A stretch of DNA of 64,000 nt from Sphingomonas sp. Leaf34 (GTDB lineage: Bacteria; Pseudomonadota; Alphaproteobacteria; Sphingomonadales; Sphingomonadaceae). The translations under genes and the position numbers were made by a program. A model generated the notes under the pieces. That model saw nothing but the letters and a program-made list of their open reading frames with translations, was not told the DNA's origin and did not search any database. The stretch covers positions 930,001 through 994,000 of the forward strand of contig NZ_LMLC01000001.1 of assembly GCF_001421805.1 (NCBI RefSeq), in the 5' to 3' direction. Numbering within the stretch: position 1 is the stretch's first letter; the number at the start of each line of letters is the position of its first letter. Below, piece by piece: positions 1 to 9,102 of the stretch.

Positions 1-2
1 CC

Positions 3-671
3 ATCGATGGTCTGGCGCCGGATCGCACGCGGGATTGGCGCCGTTCGGTGGCGTTCATCCCCTGGGGCCATGCGGCGCACGGCTGGGCGGCGCCTGCGCG
101 CCGACGCAATACGTTCACGGCGCTCCATTTCCAGCCGGGGCTCGTCAGCGACGAGCTCGAGCGTCGCTACGCGGTTGCAACGCCGGCACCGCTCCTGTTC
201 CTGAGGCCACCGCCGTTGCAGGCGGCACTTGGCCGGCTCGAATCGGTGTTGCTGACATCGCATGTCGATACGATGCTGGCGGAAACCGTGTGCCTGCTTG
301 CGGTGCTCGAGGTCTTCGGCGTTCAGGCGGACCCGACCGGGGTCGGATTGTCGCGGCGGCATCTGAGACTGGTCGATGACTTTGTCGACGCGCGTCTCGC
401 CGCAACGATCGGCGTGTCCGATCTGGCGCAACTCTGCGGACTGAGCCGGTTTCATTTCACCCGCGCCTTCAAGATGGCGACCGGCGCGTCGCCATACGCG
501 CATGTGACCGCGACGCGCGTCGATCGCGCACGCGAGCTATTGGCGCAAACCGATCTCCGGATCGAGGCGATCGCAGGGCTAGTCGGCTTTCCGACGAGCG
601 CACAGTTCAGGCGGGCGTTCCGCGCCAGGGTCGGCTGTTCGGCCTTGGAATACCGCCAATCGAGGAAGTGA
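3..671 (+). CDS. AraC-family transcriptional regulator (5' end outside window)
   Basis: The reading frame is open to the left edge of the window, so this is the C-terminal part (about 222 codons) of a longer protein. The last ~100 residues hold the two helix-turn-helix units of the AraC/XylS DNA-binding domain: a first unit around 'VSDLAQLCGLSRFHFTRAF' and a second around 'IEAIAGLVGFPTSAQFRRAF'. This is the typical 'xxSxFxRxFK' / 'G(F/Y)xxxSxFxRxFR' pattern. The upstream part is a cupin-like effector-binding region without recognisable ligand residues. A GTG at 48 could be read as a start, but coding continues upstream ('RSVAFIPWGH'), so a start further left is more likely. It ends 13 bp before the phytochrome gene, so the two may be co-transcribed. 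The ligand is unknown. Confidence 0.85.
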   Translation: MDGLAPDRTRDWRRSVAFIPWGHAAHGWAAPARRRNTFTALHFQPGLVSDELERRYAVATPAPLLFLRPPPLQAALGRLESVLLTSHVDTMLAETVCLLAVLEVFGVQADPTGVGLSRRHLRLVDDFVDARLAATIGVSDLAQLCGLSRFHFTRAFKMATGASPYAHVTATRVDRARELLAQTDLRIEAIAGLVGFPTSAQFRRAFRARVGCSALEYRQSRK

Positions 672-684
672 GGACGCGTCGATC

Positions 685-3267
685 ATGTCTGACACTATCG
701 ATCAGAGCATTCCCGATCTCACAATCTGCGATCGCGAGCCGATAACGCGGCTCGATCGGATCCAGTCTTTCGGGTTTCTGCTCGCGCTGTCGAACGACTG
801 GGTCATCGCGCGCGCCTCGGCGAACGCCGCCGACATGCTCGGCACCGCGGCAGACCGGTTGATCGGCCAACCGCTCGACACGCTCGTCAGCGGCCAGGCG
901 CTGCACGATATTCGCAACCGGATGTCGATCCTCCAGGCGACGTCGAGCGAGCGGCTCTACGATATCGGCCTGATCACGCCGAAGAAGCGCTTCGATCTCA
1001 GCCTGCATTTCAGCGGTGACCTGCTGATCCTCGAGGGCGAGCCCTCGCGGCCGCAGGACCGGATTGACGCCGCCTCGATGGTGCGTTCGATGATCGAGCG
1101 GCTCAGACGCACCACGACGGTCACCGACTTCCACCGCGACGCCGCGCGCCAGGTGCGCGCGATCACCGGATTCGAGCGGGTCATGATCTACCGGTTCGAT
1201 GACAATGGCGATGGTGACGTCATCGCGGAATCGACGCGGTCGAACACCGAAAGCTTTCTCGGCTTGCGGTATCCGGCGTCGGACATTCCGGTCCAGGCCC
1301 GGGCGCTCTACCTTGCCAACCCGTTCCGGATCATCCCCGACGTGCAGGCGCCGACGGTTCCCGTGTTGCCGGTGCGCGGCCAGCCGGATCAGGCGCTCGA
1401 CATGACGTACGCCGTCACGCGCGCGGTATCGCCGGTGCATATCGAGTATCTGACCAACATGGGGGTCGGCGCGTCGCTGTCGATATCGATCATCGTCGAA
1501 GGCCGGCTCTGGGGCCTGATCGCCTGTCACCATAGCGAAGCGCGCTGCCCCAGCTTCGTGATGCGCACCGCCGCCGAACTGTTCGGCCTCATGTATTCGA
1601 TGACGCTCGAGAGCCGGCTCCGCGGCAACACCGCGGTCGACGAACGCAATGCGCGTGCGCTCAGCGACCGGATGATGATGGCGATCGCCGGCGACGAAAC
1701 GCTGCTGACCAACGCGGCATGGATCCGCGATAACGTCGGCGGCATGATCCAATGCGACGGCGTGGCGGTCTTTCGGCCCGGCGCGGTGACCCTCAACGGC
1801 AGCACGCCACCAGAAGGCGACATCGCGACGATCGCCCGCTTTCTCGACACGACATCGCCGAGCCGCGTCTATGACACGAACGCCATCGCGGTGATCGATC
1901 CCGGTCTGGCGCAGTCCGCCGACCGCGCTGCGGGGATGCTGGCGATTCCCGTGTCACGGACGCCGCGCGACTACATCATGCTGTTCCGCCGCGAGCTGCT
2001 CGAGGAGGTCCGGTGGAGCGGCGACCCGACCAAGGCCGTCGTCAAGACCGAGGACGGTCTGCGATTGTCGCCGCGCAAGAGCTTTGCCGCGTTTGCCGAG
2101 ATGGTGCGCGGCAAGGCGTCACCGTTCTCGGACGCGGACCGGCGCATCGGCGAGGCCGTGCGCATCGCGATCATCGAGGTGATCCTGCGCTATTCCGAAG
2201 CGGCCAGTGGCGAGCGCCGCCGATCGACCGAGCGCAGCACATTGCTGATCGCCGAACTCAACCACCGGGTCCGCAATATCCTGACCCTCGTCCGCGGGCT
2301 GATCGCGCGGACCGGCCAGAGCGCGACCAGCGTCGCCGAATACACGACGGCGCTCAACGGGCGCGTGCAGGCGCTGGCACGCGCGCACGATTATGTGACG
2401 CGCAATTCCTGGGGCCCGGCGTCGCTCGTCGCGTTGCTCGAAGACGAGGTGAATGCGCATCGCCGCAACGCCCACGACGTCCTGCTGATCGACGGCCCGC
2501 TGGTCCACCTCCAGCCGACCGCGATTGCCACGATGGCGCTGGTGATCCACGAGCTTGCGACGAACAGCGCCAAATACGGCGCGCTGTCGACCGAAGGCGT
2601 GGTGCATGTCGCGCTAGACCTGCGCGCGGATGGCGGCCTCGACATCCGCTGGCGCGAACTGGGGGGACCGCCCGTGCAAGCGCCGACGCGGCGGGGTTTC
2701 GGGTCGGTCGTGATCGAGCGGACGGTGCCCTTCGATCTCCAGGGAACCGCCGAGATCCGGTATTCCCTGTCCGGAGTCGAGGCCGACTTTTTCATCCCCG
2801 CGAAATATGTCGTCGCGAGTAGCGGAGACGCGGAAATCTGGTTCGAGCCCGCTGCGCCGGACGAGCCGCATGTCGATAGCGGATCGCCGGAAACCAGCCC
2901 GATCACCGGCACCTCGATCCTGCTGCTCGAGGACAGCATGATCATTGCGCTCGAAACCGAGGACATGCTGTACGCGCTCGGCGCGGGCAAAGTGACCACC
3001 GCATCGACGATCGCGGAGGCGCACGCCCTGGTCTCCGCCAACCACTTCGATCTGGCGGTACTCGACATCAACGTCGCCGGCCAGGTCAGCTTCGACTTCG
3101 CGCACCGTCTCAAAACAGACGGTGTGCCGTATGTCTTTGCCTCGGGCTATGGCGACCAGGTCGTGCTCGCCGGCGAGGAAGCGGGCACGATCGTCTTGCA
3201 AAAGCCGTTCGAGATCGACCATTTGCGACAAGCGTTGCTCATGTGCATCGAAACCCGGAGCGCCTGA
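685..3267 (+). CDS. bphP: Bacteriophytochrome hybrid histidine kinase (PAS-GAF-PHY-HWE kinase-receiver)
   Basis: 860-residue cytoplasmic red/far-red photosensor kinase. A PAS-like N-terminus carries Cys15 in 'ICDREPITRLDRIQSFG', the position where bacteriophytochromes attach biliverdin. The GAF domain has 'PASDIP' (residues 197-202) and the chromophore-pocket histidines His252 ('SPVHIEYL') and His282/283 ('ACHH'). The PHY tongue motif 'PRKSF' is at 463-467. The kinase is of the HWE class: H-box 'ELNHRVRN' (His527), N-box 'HELATNSAKYG' (Asn627) and 'WRE'. A receiver domain at the C-terminus has Asp794 ('LAVLDINVAG') and the conserved Lys in 'LQKPF'. All catalytic residues are present. The usual IQPHG motif after the Cys is altered to IQSFG. 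No heme oxygenase gene is next to it. ATG 685 has a weak GAGGA about 12 nt upstream. Confidence 0.9.
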   Translation: MSDTIDQSIPDLTICDREPITRLDRIQSFGFLLALSNDWVIARASANAADMLGTAADRLIGQPLDTLVSGQALHDIRNRMSILQATSSERLYDIGLITPKKRFDLSLHFSGDLLILEGEPSRPQDRIDAASMVRSMIERLRRTTTVTDFHRDAARQVRAITGFERVMIYRFDDNGDGDVIAESTRSNTESFLGLRYPASDIPVQARALYLANPFRIIPDVQAPTVPVLPVRGQPDQALDMTYAVTRAVSPVHIEYLTNMGVGASLSISIIVEGRLWGLIACHHSEARCPSFVMRTAAELFGLMYSMTLESRLRGNTAVDERNARALSDRMMMAIAGDETLLTNAAWIRDNVGGMIQCDGVAVFRPGAVTLNGSTPPEGDIATIARFLDTTSPSRVYDTNAIAVIDPGLAQSADRAAGMLAIPVSRTPRDYIMLFRRELLEEVRWSGDPTKAVVKTEDGLRLSPRKSFAAFAEMVRGKASPFSDADRRIGEAVRIAIIEVILRYSEAASGERRRSTERSTLLIAELNHRVRNILTLVRGLIARTGQSATSVAEYTTALNGRVQALARAHDYVTRNSWGPASLVALLEDEVNAHRRNAHDVLLIDGPLVHLQPTAIATMALVIHELATNSAKYGALSTEGVVHVALDLRADGGLDIRWRELGGPPVQAPTRRGFGSVVIERTVPFDLQGTAEIRYSLSGVEADFFIPAKYVVASSGDAEIWFEPAAPDEPHVDSGSPETSPITGTSILLLEDSMIIALETEDMLYALGAGKVTTASTIAEAHALVSANHFDLAVLDINVAGQVSFDFAHRLKTDGVPYVFASGYGDQVVLAGEEAGTIVLQKPFEIDHLRQALLMCIETRSA

Positions 3268-3401
3268 GCCACGGTTGCGCAACCTGCCGAACGGACCGCA
3301 GCCGGCGCGCCGATATCGGCCCCGGCGCGCGCGCCAGGCGTCTGCCCCCTCGGCGCGTCCATCGGTCCGACCGACTGGCCTCAAACCGATCAAGACTTAG
3401 A

Positions 3402-3415
3402 CTATACTGATACAG
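3402..3415. promoter_or_regulatory. Imperfect palindrome, operator-like (copy 1)
   Basis: CTATACTGATACAG is an imperfect dyad. It matches the reverse complement of the palindrome at 3693-3708 at 13 of 14 bases when aligned on the shared CTATACTGATA core. The layout resembles TetR-family operators, but no TetR gene is in the window. Confidence 0.4.
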
Positions 3416-3692
3416 GTTATCCTGCAGCATCATAGGCGGCGATACGCGCGCTGTATTACGCTGCTGCCAACACCTGCAAGGACGTACCAAAAAGTCCGGT
3501 GAAGGCTTAATATACAACCTCGGTACACGCGACTTGGTATCGTCCGGTGCAGCGAATTCCCGACTTTATTCCCGAAAAAATAAATGCCGCAACTGGTCTG
3601 TGATTATCTAGTCAATACAGTCGATGCAATCAAATCCGATCTTGAATCAATTGATCGCCCCGGTCTGTTCGCTGATAACAACTATTGACGGA

Positions 3693-3708
3693 CTCTATCA
3701 GTATAGAG
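3693..3708. promoter_or_regulatory. Perfect palindrome, TetR-operator-like (copy 2)
   Basis: CTCTATCAGTATAGAG is a perfect dyad (CTCTAT-CAGT-ATAGAG). It sits two bases after TTGACG (3685-3690), a good -35-like hexamer, so a regulator bound here would block a rightward promoter. I could not identify a convincing -10 element. Confidence 0.45.
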
Positions 3709-3756
3709 CGCTGGAGCGAGTCCTACGCCGTAATCCGCGATAAAACGTCGCGTTTA

Positions 3757-3776
3757 TCTGTCACGCGCGTGACAGA
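3757..3776. promoter_or_regulatory. Perfect 20-bp palindrome
   Basis: TCTGTCACGCGCGTGACAGA is fully self-complementary. It lies 80 bp before the start of the truncated sugar transferase. The TGTCAC/GTGACA half-sites resemble a dimeric regulator's operator, but I cannot assign the regulator. Confidence 0.45.
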
Positions 3777-3856
3777 CATAGATCAAGCTTTAGCCAGTTA
3801 TGGGGTGACATTTGTTGCTGCATAGTGCATATGGAAGGGCGACGCGAACGAACCCC

Positions 3857-4230
3857 ATGAGCGTTCGATTGCTGACGCCGCTTCTCATGGTCGCGCTGGC
3901 ATCGTATTTCGTGCCGCTTGTCTCGCCCCTCATCGCGTCCAATACGCTCTCGTTGGACCTCCCGAGCACGGTAAACACGCAGCTCACGTCTCTGGCCGCC
4001 GCGGTCCTGGCCTTGCTCGTCTTTCGCCGGGTGACGTTCTACCCGGGTGCACGCGCATTCGCGTTCATCGTGCCGGCGTTTTCCACGGCATTCGGCGTTG
4101 CCGCGGTCGCGTTGCTGGTATCGCGGATCAGCTATAGCGGCTCCATGCTGCTTGCCGGCTATCTCGCATCGGTGAGCGTGACGTTCCTGCTTGGCTATTT
4201 CAACCAGCATGACGAACCCCAACGAATGTA
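3857..4230 (+). pseudogene. N-terminal membrane part of an exopolysaccharide sugar transferase, truncated
   Basis: About 125 codons from ATG 3857 ('MSVRLLTPLLMVALASYFVP') encode several hydrophobic helices. They look like the N-terminal membrane segment of polyprenyl-phosphate sugar transferases (the GumD/WcaJ/ExoY-like group) used to start exopolysaccharide synthesis. The similarity stops near 4230, where 'FNQHDEPQRMYYV' leads into unrelated sequence. The reading frame stays open to 4408 but runs into IS5 sequence in another frame. The cytoplasmic catalytic domain of such enzymes is absent, so it cannot be functional. The IS5-type remnant that follows probably removed the rest. The family assignment rests on hydrophobicity pattern and general resemblance only. 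Confidence 0.45.
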
Positions 4231-4365
4231 TTACGTTTTCCACGGGTCCAAGTACCGCCGTTCAGCCCCTCGCGTCGCGCAAAGCTTCCAACGCCGCCAC
4301 CTTGACCGGGTCGTCACCTGCAAGAGGCTCTTCAAGATAGTCGCCATAAGATATGTTGCGCCTTA

Positions 4366-4862
4366 CTGCCGAAGGAACGCTCTACAAGCGCTGGAAACGG
4401 TGGGGTGAGATGGGTGTTTCCTCCGCATGAAGGAGGGCCTGGCTGCCGCTGTTGCCGACCCCGAAGACCGTCATGATCGACGCGACGTATCTGAAAGCGC
4501 ACCGCACGGCATCGAGCCTGCAAGTTAAATAGGGAATCTCGGGCGCCTGATCGGTCGAACCAAAGGTGTCATGAACACGACGCTCCATGCCGTGACCGAC
4601 GCAACCGGCCCGCCGCTCAGCTTCTTCATGACTGCCAGACAGGTCAGCGACTATATCGGTGCGGCCGCATTGCTCGACGATCTGCCCGAGGCGCAATCGC
4701 TGCTCGGCGGCCGCGGTTACGACGACGACTGGTTCAGGGATGCCTTGCGGGCAAAGGGCATCTAGCCACGCATCCTAGGTCGGAGGTCTCGGCTCGAGCC
4801 CGTCAAATACGACAAACGCCGCTACAGGCGCCGTAGCCGTATCGAGATCATGTTCGATGAGC
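4366..4862 (+). mobile_element. IS5-family transposase remnant (frameshifted, N-terminus missing)
   Basis: Read across frames, this encodes the C-terminal two thirds of an IS5-type transposase: 'LYKRWKRWGEMGV', then 'TVMIDATYLKAHRTASSLQ', then 'LHAVTDATGPPLSFFMTARQ' (4580-4630), then 'GGRGYDDDWFRDALRAKGI' and 'KYDKRRYRRRSRIEIMF'. DDE signature pieces are visible (Asp in 'MIDATY', Asp in 'RGYDDDWF', and the Arg/Glu of 'RRRSRIEIMF'). Stops at about 4528 (TAG) and 4763 (TAG) and several indels break the frame. The N-terminus and left inverted repeat are lost. The element abuts a sugar transferase fragment on one side and a GH30 fragment on the other. Confidence 0.75.
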
Positions 4863-5365
4863 GAGAATGATACGCCGCTCGACAAGGACCCGCAGGATCT
4901 GGAAGGCATGCCGTCCGCGCTCGCATTCGCCGCGCACATAGTGCTCGACCTGAACGGCTGCAAACCGCCGCCTGGACTTTCTGGCAGGCCGCCGGAACCA
5001 CGGGGCATTCCGGAGCCGGATCGAATTGGGGGCTGATCGAAACCGACGTGCATTTGCCCGCCACCTGCATGATCAGATTAATCTTATGCGCAATTATTGG
5101 GCGGTGGCGCAGTTCAGCCGTTACATCAAACCCGGCTACAAACTGATCGCGGTCGACGATCTCGACACGGCGGGCGCGATCTCTCCCGACGGGAAAAAGG
5201 TGTGCTCGTCCATGTCAATGATGGACTGAACCCCCGCGCGCTCGATCTCCCGCGCGGCTGGCCTGCACAGATGGCCCTCACCAACTCGAAAAATGTTGCC
5301 AACTGCATGGCAGGCACGATCGTACCGCCACGCGCGATCGTGACGGTGTTGCTCACCCGGAAGGT
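4863..5365 (+). pseudogene. GH30-family glycoside hydrolase, C-terminal remnant
   Basis: In three shifted frames this encodes the end of a GH30 enzyme (beta-1,6-glucanase/galactanase or xylanase type). The pieces are 'ALAFAAHIVLDLNG', then 'AAWTFWQAAGTTGHSGAGSN' followed by 'WGLIETD' (about 4964-5046), then 'NYWAVAQFSRYIKPGYKLI' (about 5092-5150), then 'VPPRAIVTVLL' near 5330-5360. The tryptophan-rich 'WQA...NWGLI' and 'QFSRYIKPG' strings are typical of the end of the GH30 catalytic barrel and its beta-side domain. Frameshifts occur around 4960, 5050 and 5200. The catalytic N-terminal part is gone, replaced by the IS5 remnant. Family call fairly confident, substrate unknown. Confidence 0.65.
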
Positions 5366-5431
5366 CGTGCGACGATCATGCAGCGCCGGACGCTGATCGC
5401 GCCCGATACGGAAAAGCGTTTTGACATCCTA

Positions 5432-8400
5432 TCATCTGGTCGGCGTTGTGGCCGTGACCATCATGGTGACGGCTCGATTTTGCGGCGCGACCTCTTCTTC
5501 GGCGGTCATGTCGAGGATGGGCCGGCCGGTTGCAGCCCAGTGGACACGACGTACGCGTGTATCACGGCCATTGCCGCCCACGCCGTCGCCCCAGCTGTGG
5601 TAAACATAGAGCATGGTGCCGTCCGCATCGGTGGTAAACGCGCCATGTCCCGGTCCCTGCTCATAGGCACGATAATCCGTAACGCCCGGCGGCATCGGCA
5701 TGCTCTTTTGAAGCGGCGCGCCATATTTGTGCCAAGCGTCGATGTCGGTGAGATCGGCATGCGCGTCGGCCCATACCCCGCCGACGACATAGGTCGGGCT
5801 GACACCCGAACTTGAATAGGCCAGCGTCACGCGTCCGTCGTGGAGAGTGGCAAAAGCGCCTTCGGCCAGATTCTCCTCGAACGAGAGATCGGGAACGATG
5901 ATGGGCCTTGGTTCCGACGTCAGACGCGCGGGATGAGCGGGATCGACTTTGGCGATCCAGGTCAACGGATCTCCGAGCGTCGCCGACGTGGATAGATATC
6001 GCTGCGACCAAGTGTAATAGCCTTGTCCATCGGCCTCGAAATACGACATATCCAGACTGATATTCTTCTGGAACGCCGCCCGACCGAGCGGTGAGCCATC
6101 CTTTTTGCGAACGGCGGCGGGCTTCGACCAGTCGGCAGGATTGCTGGGATTTCCGCCTTCCCGAAGCTGCATCACATGCGCATCGACGGTGGACCAATCG
6201 CCCCGTTCGCTCGACTGGTCGTCGGCCGGATTGAAGCACGGCGCGAACAGGATGCTGAGCCGGCCGCCTATCTCGTGCAGTTCCGGTGCCCAGTAGCAGC
6301 CGGCGATCACCCGCCCTTCTGCGGTGCGGTCTTTCCTCGTGGTGCGATTGAGAAGGTCCACCTCGAGCTTTCTGCCGCCATTGGCATCGGCCAGCGCGGC
6401 GATGCTGTCAGCCGTGCGCAGGGGTAGATGAACCGATCCGACATTGTCGTTGCCGGTGTCGTCGGTGGCAACGAACAGATATTGGCTGATGCCGGCATGA
6501 TCGTAGCGAAAGATGGTCGGATCCGCCCGATTATACGCGAAGATCGACGGGTAGACCGGCAGGCGTACGGTTCCCCGAACCGCATGCGTGCCACCGCGGG
6601 CCCGAGCCAGACGCCGAAGGTCGTCGGCATCCCAGTCGACCCCGCGCGTTGCGGTCGATCCATCTGAGTACGTCAGCCGGACGCGGGCGCGCGTCGCCGC
6701 AGCAATATCACCTGCGGCGATTGTTTGTGCATCGACCGTCGCGGCCGTGTTGACGACGCGCCCGAACCGATGCGTGAGCGCGTTCGCGGTTTGGCCACTG
6801 ACGGGAAGACTGCTCGCAGCCTCGGCATCGGGAAGGTTCGCACGCGCGCTGTCCGCTGCATGCCCGAAGATCGTCGCGACAAAACCTGACCGTGTCGCGC
6901 CCACGTTACCGGTCGAAACTATCCGCGAAACGCGGCCACCATCGCCAGGATAGAAGGGCGTGACAATTTTCTGCGTCCGAGCCAGATCCTCGACCGTCGT
7001 CCAGCGCGCGTCGCCGGCGCGATCCCGCCACGCCACGACGTAGCGGCGGGCCGACGAGTCCCACACCGCCATGGGTTTGACGACCCCACCCGTCGTCTGC
7101 AGATCGACCAAGCCCAACTCGGTGAAATTTCCCGGTGTCACGGGATCGGCCTTGAAGACGAGGGCGGCGGACGTTTGCGAAGGATCCGCGGTGGCTGTCA
7201 TCTGCACTTGCGTCCCGATGACGCCAAGGCTTCCATCGGCAAAATAGAACAGGGACGGATCGACGATACCGCGCAGTGCCACGTGATCGACGCCGGTGTG
7301 CTCGCCCCTGGCGAAGATCACGCCATAATTCTCGTTGAGCGGTATCGGCGCGGCTCCATCGCCCCCAAGCGCGAGATGCACGCTGCGCGCGATGACGGGT
7401 TGATTGGCGTCGTGCGCGCTCGTGGGCGTACGACCATAGGCGTACAGGAGTTGCATATCGCGCCCGAGTACTTGCACCGTGAAGCGCTTCACGATCGATC
7501 CGCCTGCGGGCTTCACGATGGTCCCGGTCAAGTGCATCGTTACCGGTTCTGCGCCACCGTTCGTCAGGACTCCCCCATGCAGACCCGGCCAGTCCGAGGC
7601 CCAAACGACGCGCGCGCCGGCCGGCGCCGGCAACCTGGTGTCGGATGCCACAACGGATGGAACGACCCAGGCTTCGCCCATCAGTCGAGATTCATCGCCT
7701 TCAGTTTTAGCCGATGCCGGAGAGGCCTTGGAGGGCACATCGGAAACGCCCCATCGAGCGGCAAGGGCTTCGCGCTCGCCTGTTGTAATCGCGAGTACGG
7801 AGCCGTGGCGGGGAGAGGCCGGTAGCCGAAAACTCTTTGGGTACGTCCAGCGGACATCTCCTGAAAGAGAGTTTGTCCCAAGCGGAATATAGCCGACGCC
7901 GCCGTAGTTATCGACCCACACATAATAGCGAAAACCGCCGGTATCGCCTGGATTCGCCACGAATGCGCTCGGCCCTTCGACTTCGGGCGTGCCGGCTGTC
8001 CGCCCGATACAGCGCGCGATCACGGACCATTCACCAGAGGTGCCGGCCGCTCGCAGCGATGTCGAGCGCTGGCCAAGGATGTCAGCGGATGCGCAGCCCT
8101 GTGCCTGTGTCCCTTTGACGAAGCGGAAATAGTCGTCGCCGTCCTTCAACACCGTGGCGTCGATCATTCCCTTGTTTCGGACGAGGCCGGGCACGTCGGC
8201 GGCCTTCAGCCACGGCACGGGCGTGGTGAAGCTACGAAAATCGCGGGTCGTCGACATGAGGATCTGCGGTCCGTTGTCATCGGCCTTGGTCCGGGCAGCG
8301 TCCTTGAACATAGTCGACGTCCAATACACCACGTACGCGCCGATCGTTGGATCGTAGCTCGCCTCGGGTGCCCACGTCATGCCCGCACGCGGTGTGTTTA

Positions 8401-9052
8401 CCTTGACGTGGCGTTGCTTGCCCCAGTGCACCAGATCGGCGGATTCCCATATTTCGAGATAGCTGCTACCTCGGTCGGTGGCGCCCCCCCACCCGGTGCG
8501 CCCCGTCGAGAGATCGGTTGCCAGAAGGAAAAATCGATCTCCTTCCGCCGAGCGCATGATGAAGGGGTCGCGCAGTCCGCGCGTACCGAATGTTGATTCC
8601 AACACCGGCTTGGCGTGGTTCAGATCCTGCCACTGCAACGCGTTGTTGCCGTCAGATATGGCGAACCGCAGCTTTTCGCCATCGATCGAATCCCCTGTGA
8701 AGTAGACGAAAAGATAGGCCTCCTTCACGGCCTTGCCCGATGTACGTGCGGCTGCAACGGGCAGGTCGAGAGGCGCGGCTGCCGGCACCGCGCCATCCGC
8801 CGCGACACCGGCCTTTGGGGGAAGCGAGGCCGGTTGCCTTTCGAGCATCGGCGAGACCCTACCCCCAACATCGGAGATCGGCACCGTGCCGTCTGCAACA
8901 CGGAACGGCGCATCGCCGCCCCGCCCGCTCGCGGGAACAGACTGCCCACCGGCGGGTGACGGTGCGGCTGACCGATGCAATGCCTGCGCGATCGAGGGCC
9001 CGATGCTTACGATCAAGACAAACACCGCCGCTGAGGTCAGGCCATGTCGCAT
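5432..9052 (-). CDS. Secreted protein with two GH43-type glycosidase domains and an Ig-like domain
   Basis: 1206-residue exported protein with a signal peptide ('MRHGLTSAAVFVLIVSIGPS'). Residues about 105-430 form a GH43-like five-bladed propeller ('YLFVYFTGDSIDGEKLRFAI', 'GLRDPFIMRSAEGDRFFLLA', 'MTWAPEASYDPTIGAYVVYW'). Around 740-830 is an Ig-like (Big_4 type) stretch. From about 840 to the end is a second GH43-like propeller ('YNRADPTIFRYD', 'YWAPELHEIGGRLSILFAPC', 'SFEENLAEGAFATLHDGRVT'). GH43 enzymes act on arabinose/xylose side chains or galactans. Acidic residues typical of the active site are present in both halves (Asp in 'RDPF' and 'ADPTIF', Glu in 'APE'). It lies immediately downstream of a TBDR remnant on the same strand, so it was probably the last gene of a polysaccharide-use operon. 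The exact substrate cannot be read from sequence. Confidence 0.8.
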   Translation of the reverse strand: MRHGLTSAAVFVLIVSIGPSIAQALHRSAAPSPAGGQSVPASGRGGDAPFRVADGTVPISDVGGRVSPMLERQPASLPPKAGVAADGAVPAAAPLDLPVAAARTSGKAVKEAYLFVYFTGDSIDGEKLRFAISDGNNALQWQDLNHAKPVLESTFGTRGLRDPFIMRSAEGDRFFLLATDLSTGRTGWGGATDRGSSYLEIWESADLVHWGKQRHVKVNTPRAGMTWAPEASYDPTIGAYVVYWTSTMFKDAARTKADDNGPQILMSTTRDFRSFTTPVPWLKAADVPGLVRNKGMIDATVLKDGDDYFRFVKGTQAQGCASADILGQRSTSLRAAGTSGEWSVIARCIGRTAGTPEVEGPSAFVANPGDTGGFRYYVWVDNYGGVGYIPLGTNSLSGDVRWTYPKSFRLPASPRHGSVLAITTGEREALAARWGVSDVPSKASPASAKTEGDESRLMGEAWVVPSVVASDTRLPAPAGARVVWASDWPGLHGGVLTNGGAEPVTMHLTGTIVKPAGGSIVKRFTVQVLGRDMQLLYAYGRTPTSAHDANQPVIARSVHLALGGDGAAPIPLNENYGVIFARGEHTGVDHVALRGIVDPSLFYFADGSLGVIGTQVQMTATADPSQTSAALVFKADPVTPGNFTELGLVDLQTTGGVVKPMAVWDSSARRYVVAWRDRAGDARWTTVEDLARTQKIVTPFYPGDGGRVSRIVSTGNVGATRSGFVATIFGHAADSARANLPDAEAASSLPVSGQTANALTHRFGRVVNTAATVDAQTIAAGDIAAATRARVRLTYSDGSTATRGVDWDADDLRRLARARGGTHAVRGTVRLPVYPSIFAYNRADPTIFRYDHAGISQYLFVATDDTGNDNVGSVHLPLRTADSIAALADANGGRKLEVDLLNRTTRKDRTAEGRVIAGCYWAPELHEIGGRLSILFAPCFNPADDQSSERGDWSTVDAHVMQLREGGNPSNPADWSKPAAVRKKDGSPLGRAAFQKNISLDMSYFEADGQGYYTWSQRYLSTSATLGDPLTWIAKVDPAHPARLTSEPRPIIVPDLSFEENLAEGAFATLHDGRVTLAYSSSGVSPTYVVGGVWADAHADLTDIDAWHKYGAPLQKSMPMPPGVTDYRAYEQGPGHGAFTTDADGTMLYVYHSWGDGVGGNGRDTRVRRVHWAATGRPILDMTAEEEVAPQNRAVTMMVTATTPTR

Positions 9053-9102
9053 ATATTCTCCCTTGCAGGTCCTCCTGCCGACGAACGACTGCTTATGTCA
9101 GA

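Larger units (their letters stand above)
3268..3856. other. Intergenic region with palindromic sites, no gene
   Basis: 589 bp with clearly lower GC than the surroundings and no plausible coding frame. It holds two related 14-16 bp palindromes and one perfect 20-bp palindrome (entered separately), which look like operators for the sugar transferase remnant downstream. I see no terminator with a T-run after the phytochrome gene. Confidence 0.6.

Noticed and set aside
607..1752. Long minus-strand frame opposite the phytochrome gene
   Set aside because: Arg/His-rich translation without family resemblance; antisense shadow of a well-supported gene in GC-rich DNA.
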